Part shown: one piece after another, positions 63,209 through 64,000 of the stretch | How the letters are laid out: each line of letters begins with the position of its first letter | Numbering within the stretch: the first letter of the stretch is position 1 | NCBI RefSeq assembly: GCF_036013645.1 | Contig: NZ_CP107869.1 | Span: 248,001 to 312,000, forward strand | From: Streptomyces sp. NBC_00490 | GTDB lineage: Bacteria > Actinomycetota > Actinomycetes > Streptomycetales > Streptomycetaceae | Direction: 5' to 3' | Length of the DNA: 64,000 bases | Position numbers and translations under genes: made by a program | The notes under the pieces: generated by a model | Told to the model about the DNA's origin: nothing | The model's database searches: none | The model's input: only the letters and a program-made list of their open reading frames with translations

Positions 63209-64000
63209 TCAGGCGACCGAGCCGGTGGCCCGCGTCCCTTGCGCACCCTCCTGCTTGGTGTCCTCGGCCGGGACGGCGGCCCGCTTGGGCATGAAGGCGA
63301 GGGCGAGCAGCGCGGCGGCCAGGGCGATGCCGGAGCAGACGAACAGCAGGGTGTGCATGGCGCCCATGAACGCGTCCCTGACCTCCTCGAGGAGCGCCGG
63401 GTCGCGGAGCTTGGCGGCGACGGCTACGCCGGTGGAGACACTGCGCCCGGCCGCGTCCGCGACCTGGTCCGGGGTGTTCGGGAGGTCGAGGCCGCCGCGG
63501 TAGGCGGAGTTGGCGACGGCGCCGAGCACCGCGACGCCGATCGCGCCGCCGACCTGGCGGAGCGCCTGCACCACGGCCGAGCCGACGCCGCTGCGCTCCT
63601 TGGACAGGGAGTTCAGGGCCGCCGCCATGGAGCGGGTCATCGCCAGGCCGAGGCCGGCGCCGATGACGACCAGCCAGATCGCGACGTAGCCGTAGCCGGA
63701 GTCCGTCTCGGTGGCGGTGCCCATGAACAGGCCGACGCTCACCAGCAGGAAGCCCAGAGCGGGAACGGCGCGCGGGCCGAGCTGAGCCGGCATCTTGTTG
63801 ATGACGCTGGCCCCGACGAGCAGGCCGCCGATGAGCGGCAGCAACCGCAGGCCGGTGCCGAGCGCGTCGGATCCGAGCACCGCCTGGAAGTACTGCGGCA
63901 GGGCGAACATCAGGCCGAACATCGCGAAGCTGACGATCGTGCTCAGGACCGAGCCCCACACGAAGCCCCTGCCGCGGAAGAGGCTCAGGTCGACCAGCGG
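63209..64000 (-). CDS. DHA2-type MFS drug exporter, 5' end outside window
   Basis: The frame is open to the right edge and gives the last ~263 residues of a 14-span MFS transporter. Visible spans include LGTGLRLLPLIGGLLVGASV and GYGYVAIWLVVIGAGLGLAM. The RSGVGSAVVQALRQVGGAIG segment is typical of the EmrB/QacA (DHA2) group. It probably exports the product of the adjoining cluster. Ends in an Ala/Glu/Thr-rich cytosolic tail. Confidence 0.92.
   Translation of the reverse strand, partial: PLVDLSLFRGRGFVWGSVLSTIVSFAMFGLMFALPQYFQAVLGSDALGTGLRLLPLIGGLLVGASVINKMPAQLGPRAVPALGFLLVSVGLFMGTATETDSGYGYVAIWLVVIGAGLGLAMTRSMAAALNSLSKERSGVGSAVVQALRQVGGAIGVAVLGAVANSAYRGGLDLPNTPDQVADAAGRSVSTGVAVAAKLRDPALLEEVRDAFMGAMHTLLFVCSGIALAAALLALAFMPKRAAVPAEDTKQEGAQGTRATGSVA

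Overview
The window is a high-GC actinobacterial chromosome segment, almost certainly Streptomyces or a close relative. The evidence is third-position GC bias throughout, WhiB, Wbl-style and LAL-type regulators, a Tat/Sec secretome with CBM13 and GH62 domains, a homodimeric AceE, and a Ccr/type II thioesterase pair at the right end. Many genes lie in an accessory, chromosome-arm-like setting with dense pseudogenes and insertion sequences.

Left part (about 1-37.5 kb). This is a stress- or redox-type island built around five ECF41-family sigma factors: two full length with a C-terminal SnoaL-like extension (4872-5768, 9211-10215), one of a second subtype (36631-37497), one lacking the C-terminal extension (26540-27271) and one lacking sigma region 4 (10169-10891). 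Nearly every transcription unit around them carries the same bipartite promoter, TGTCACA (or CGTCACA), exactly 16 bases, then GGTC (rarely TGTC). I located 18 such sites plus one weaker one, all 27 bp long. They precede genes for a GNAT, an EhpF/EhpG-like carboxylate-reducing pair, cupins, a seven-iron ferredoxin, a fumarate-reductase-type flavoprotein, two NmrA-like NAD(P)-binding proteins, alpha/beta hydrolases, a WhiB protein, an orphan cytochrome bc1 b subunit, a YceI protein, a methyltransferase, a decayed ferredoxin reductase and two of the sigma factors. The -35 matches the known ECF41 motif and the -10 is a close variant of it. This clustered, self-wired regulon is the main discovery candidate. 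An AceE gene with a fragment of its E2 partner, a LAL regulator and a TetR/SDR pair also lie here.

Middle part (about 37.5-60.4 kb). It begins with two coiled-coil proteins behind the last sigma factor. It then holds secreted beta-propeller proteins, a Tat-exported flavoprotein, a MerR regulator, an Imm32-type protein, a GH36 alpha-galactosidase and a GH62 arabinofuranosidase with LacI operator-like sites, and an aldo/keto reductase with its TetR regulator. Between them is debris: remnants of Y-family polymerase, DNA ligase, GH3, LacI, RarA, AraC, monooxygenase and dehydrogenase genes, plus IS3, ISL3, IS110 and IS982 fragments and a tRNA-like scar. Two near-identical 1387-bp TnpB-only IS200/IS605 elements (12767-14153 and 49978-51364) both sit directly after a TTCAT, the likely target-adjacent motif.

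Right end (60.6-64 kb). A type II thioesterase, a crotonyl-CoA carboxylase/reductase and a DHA2-type exporter mark the edge of a polyketide (or mixed NRPS) gene cluster running off the window. A TTAGGGGT motif lies about 85 bp upstream of both biosynthetic genes and may bind a cluster regulator.
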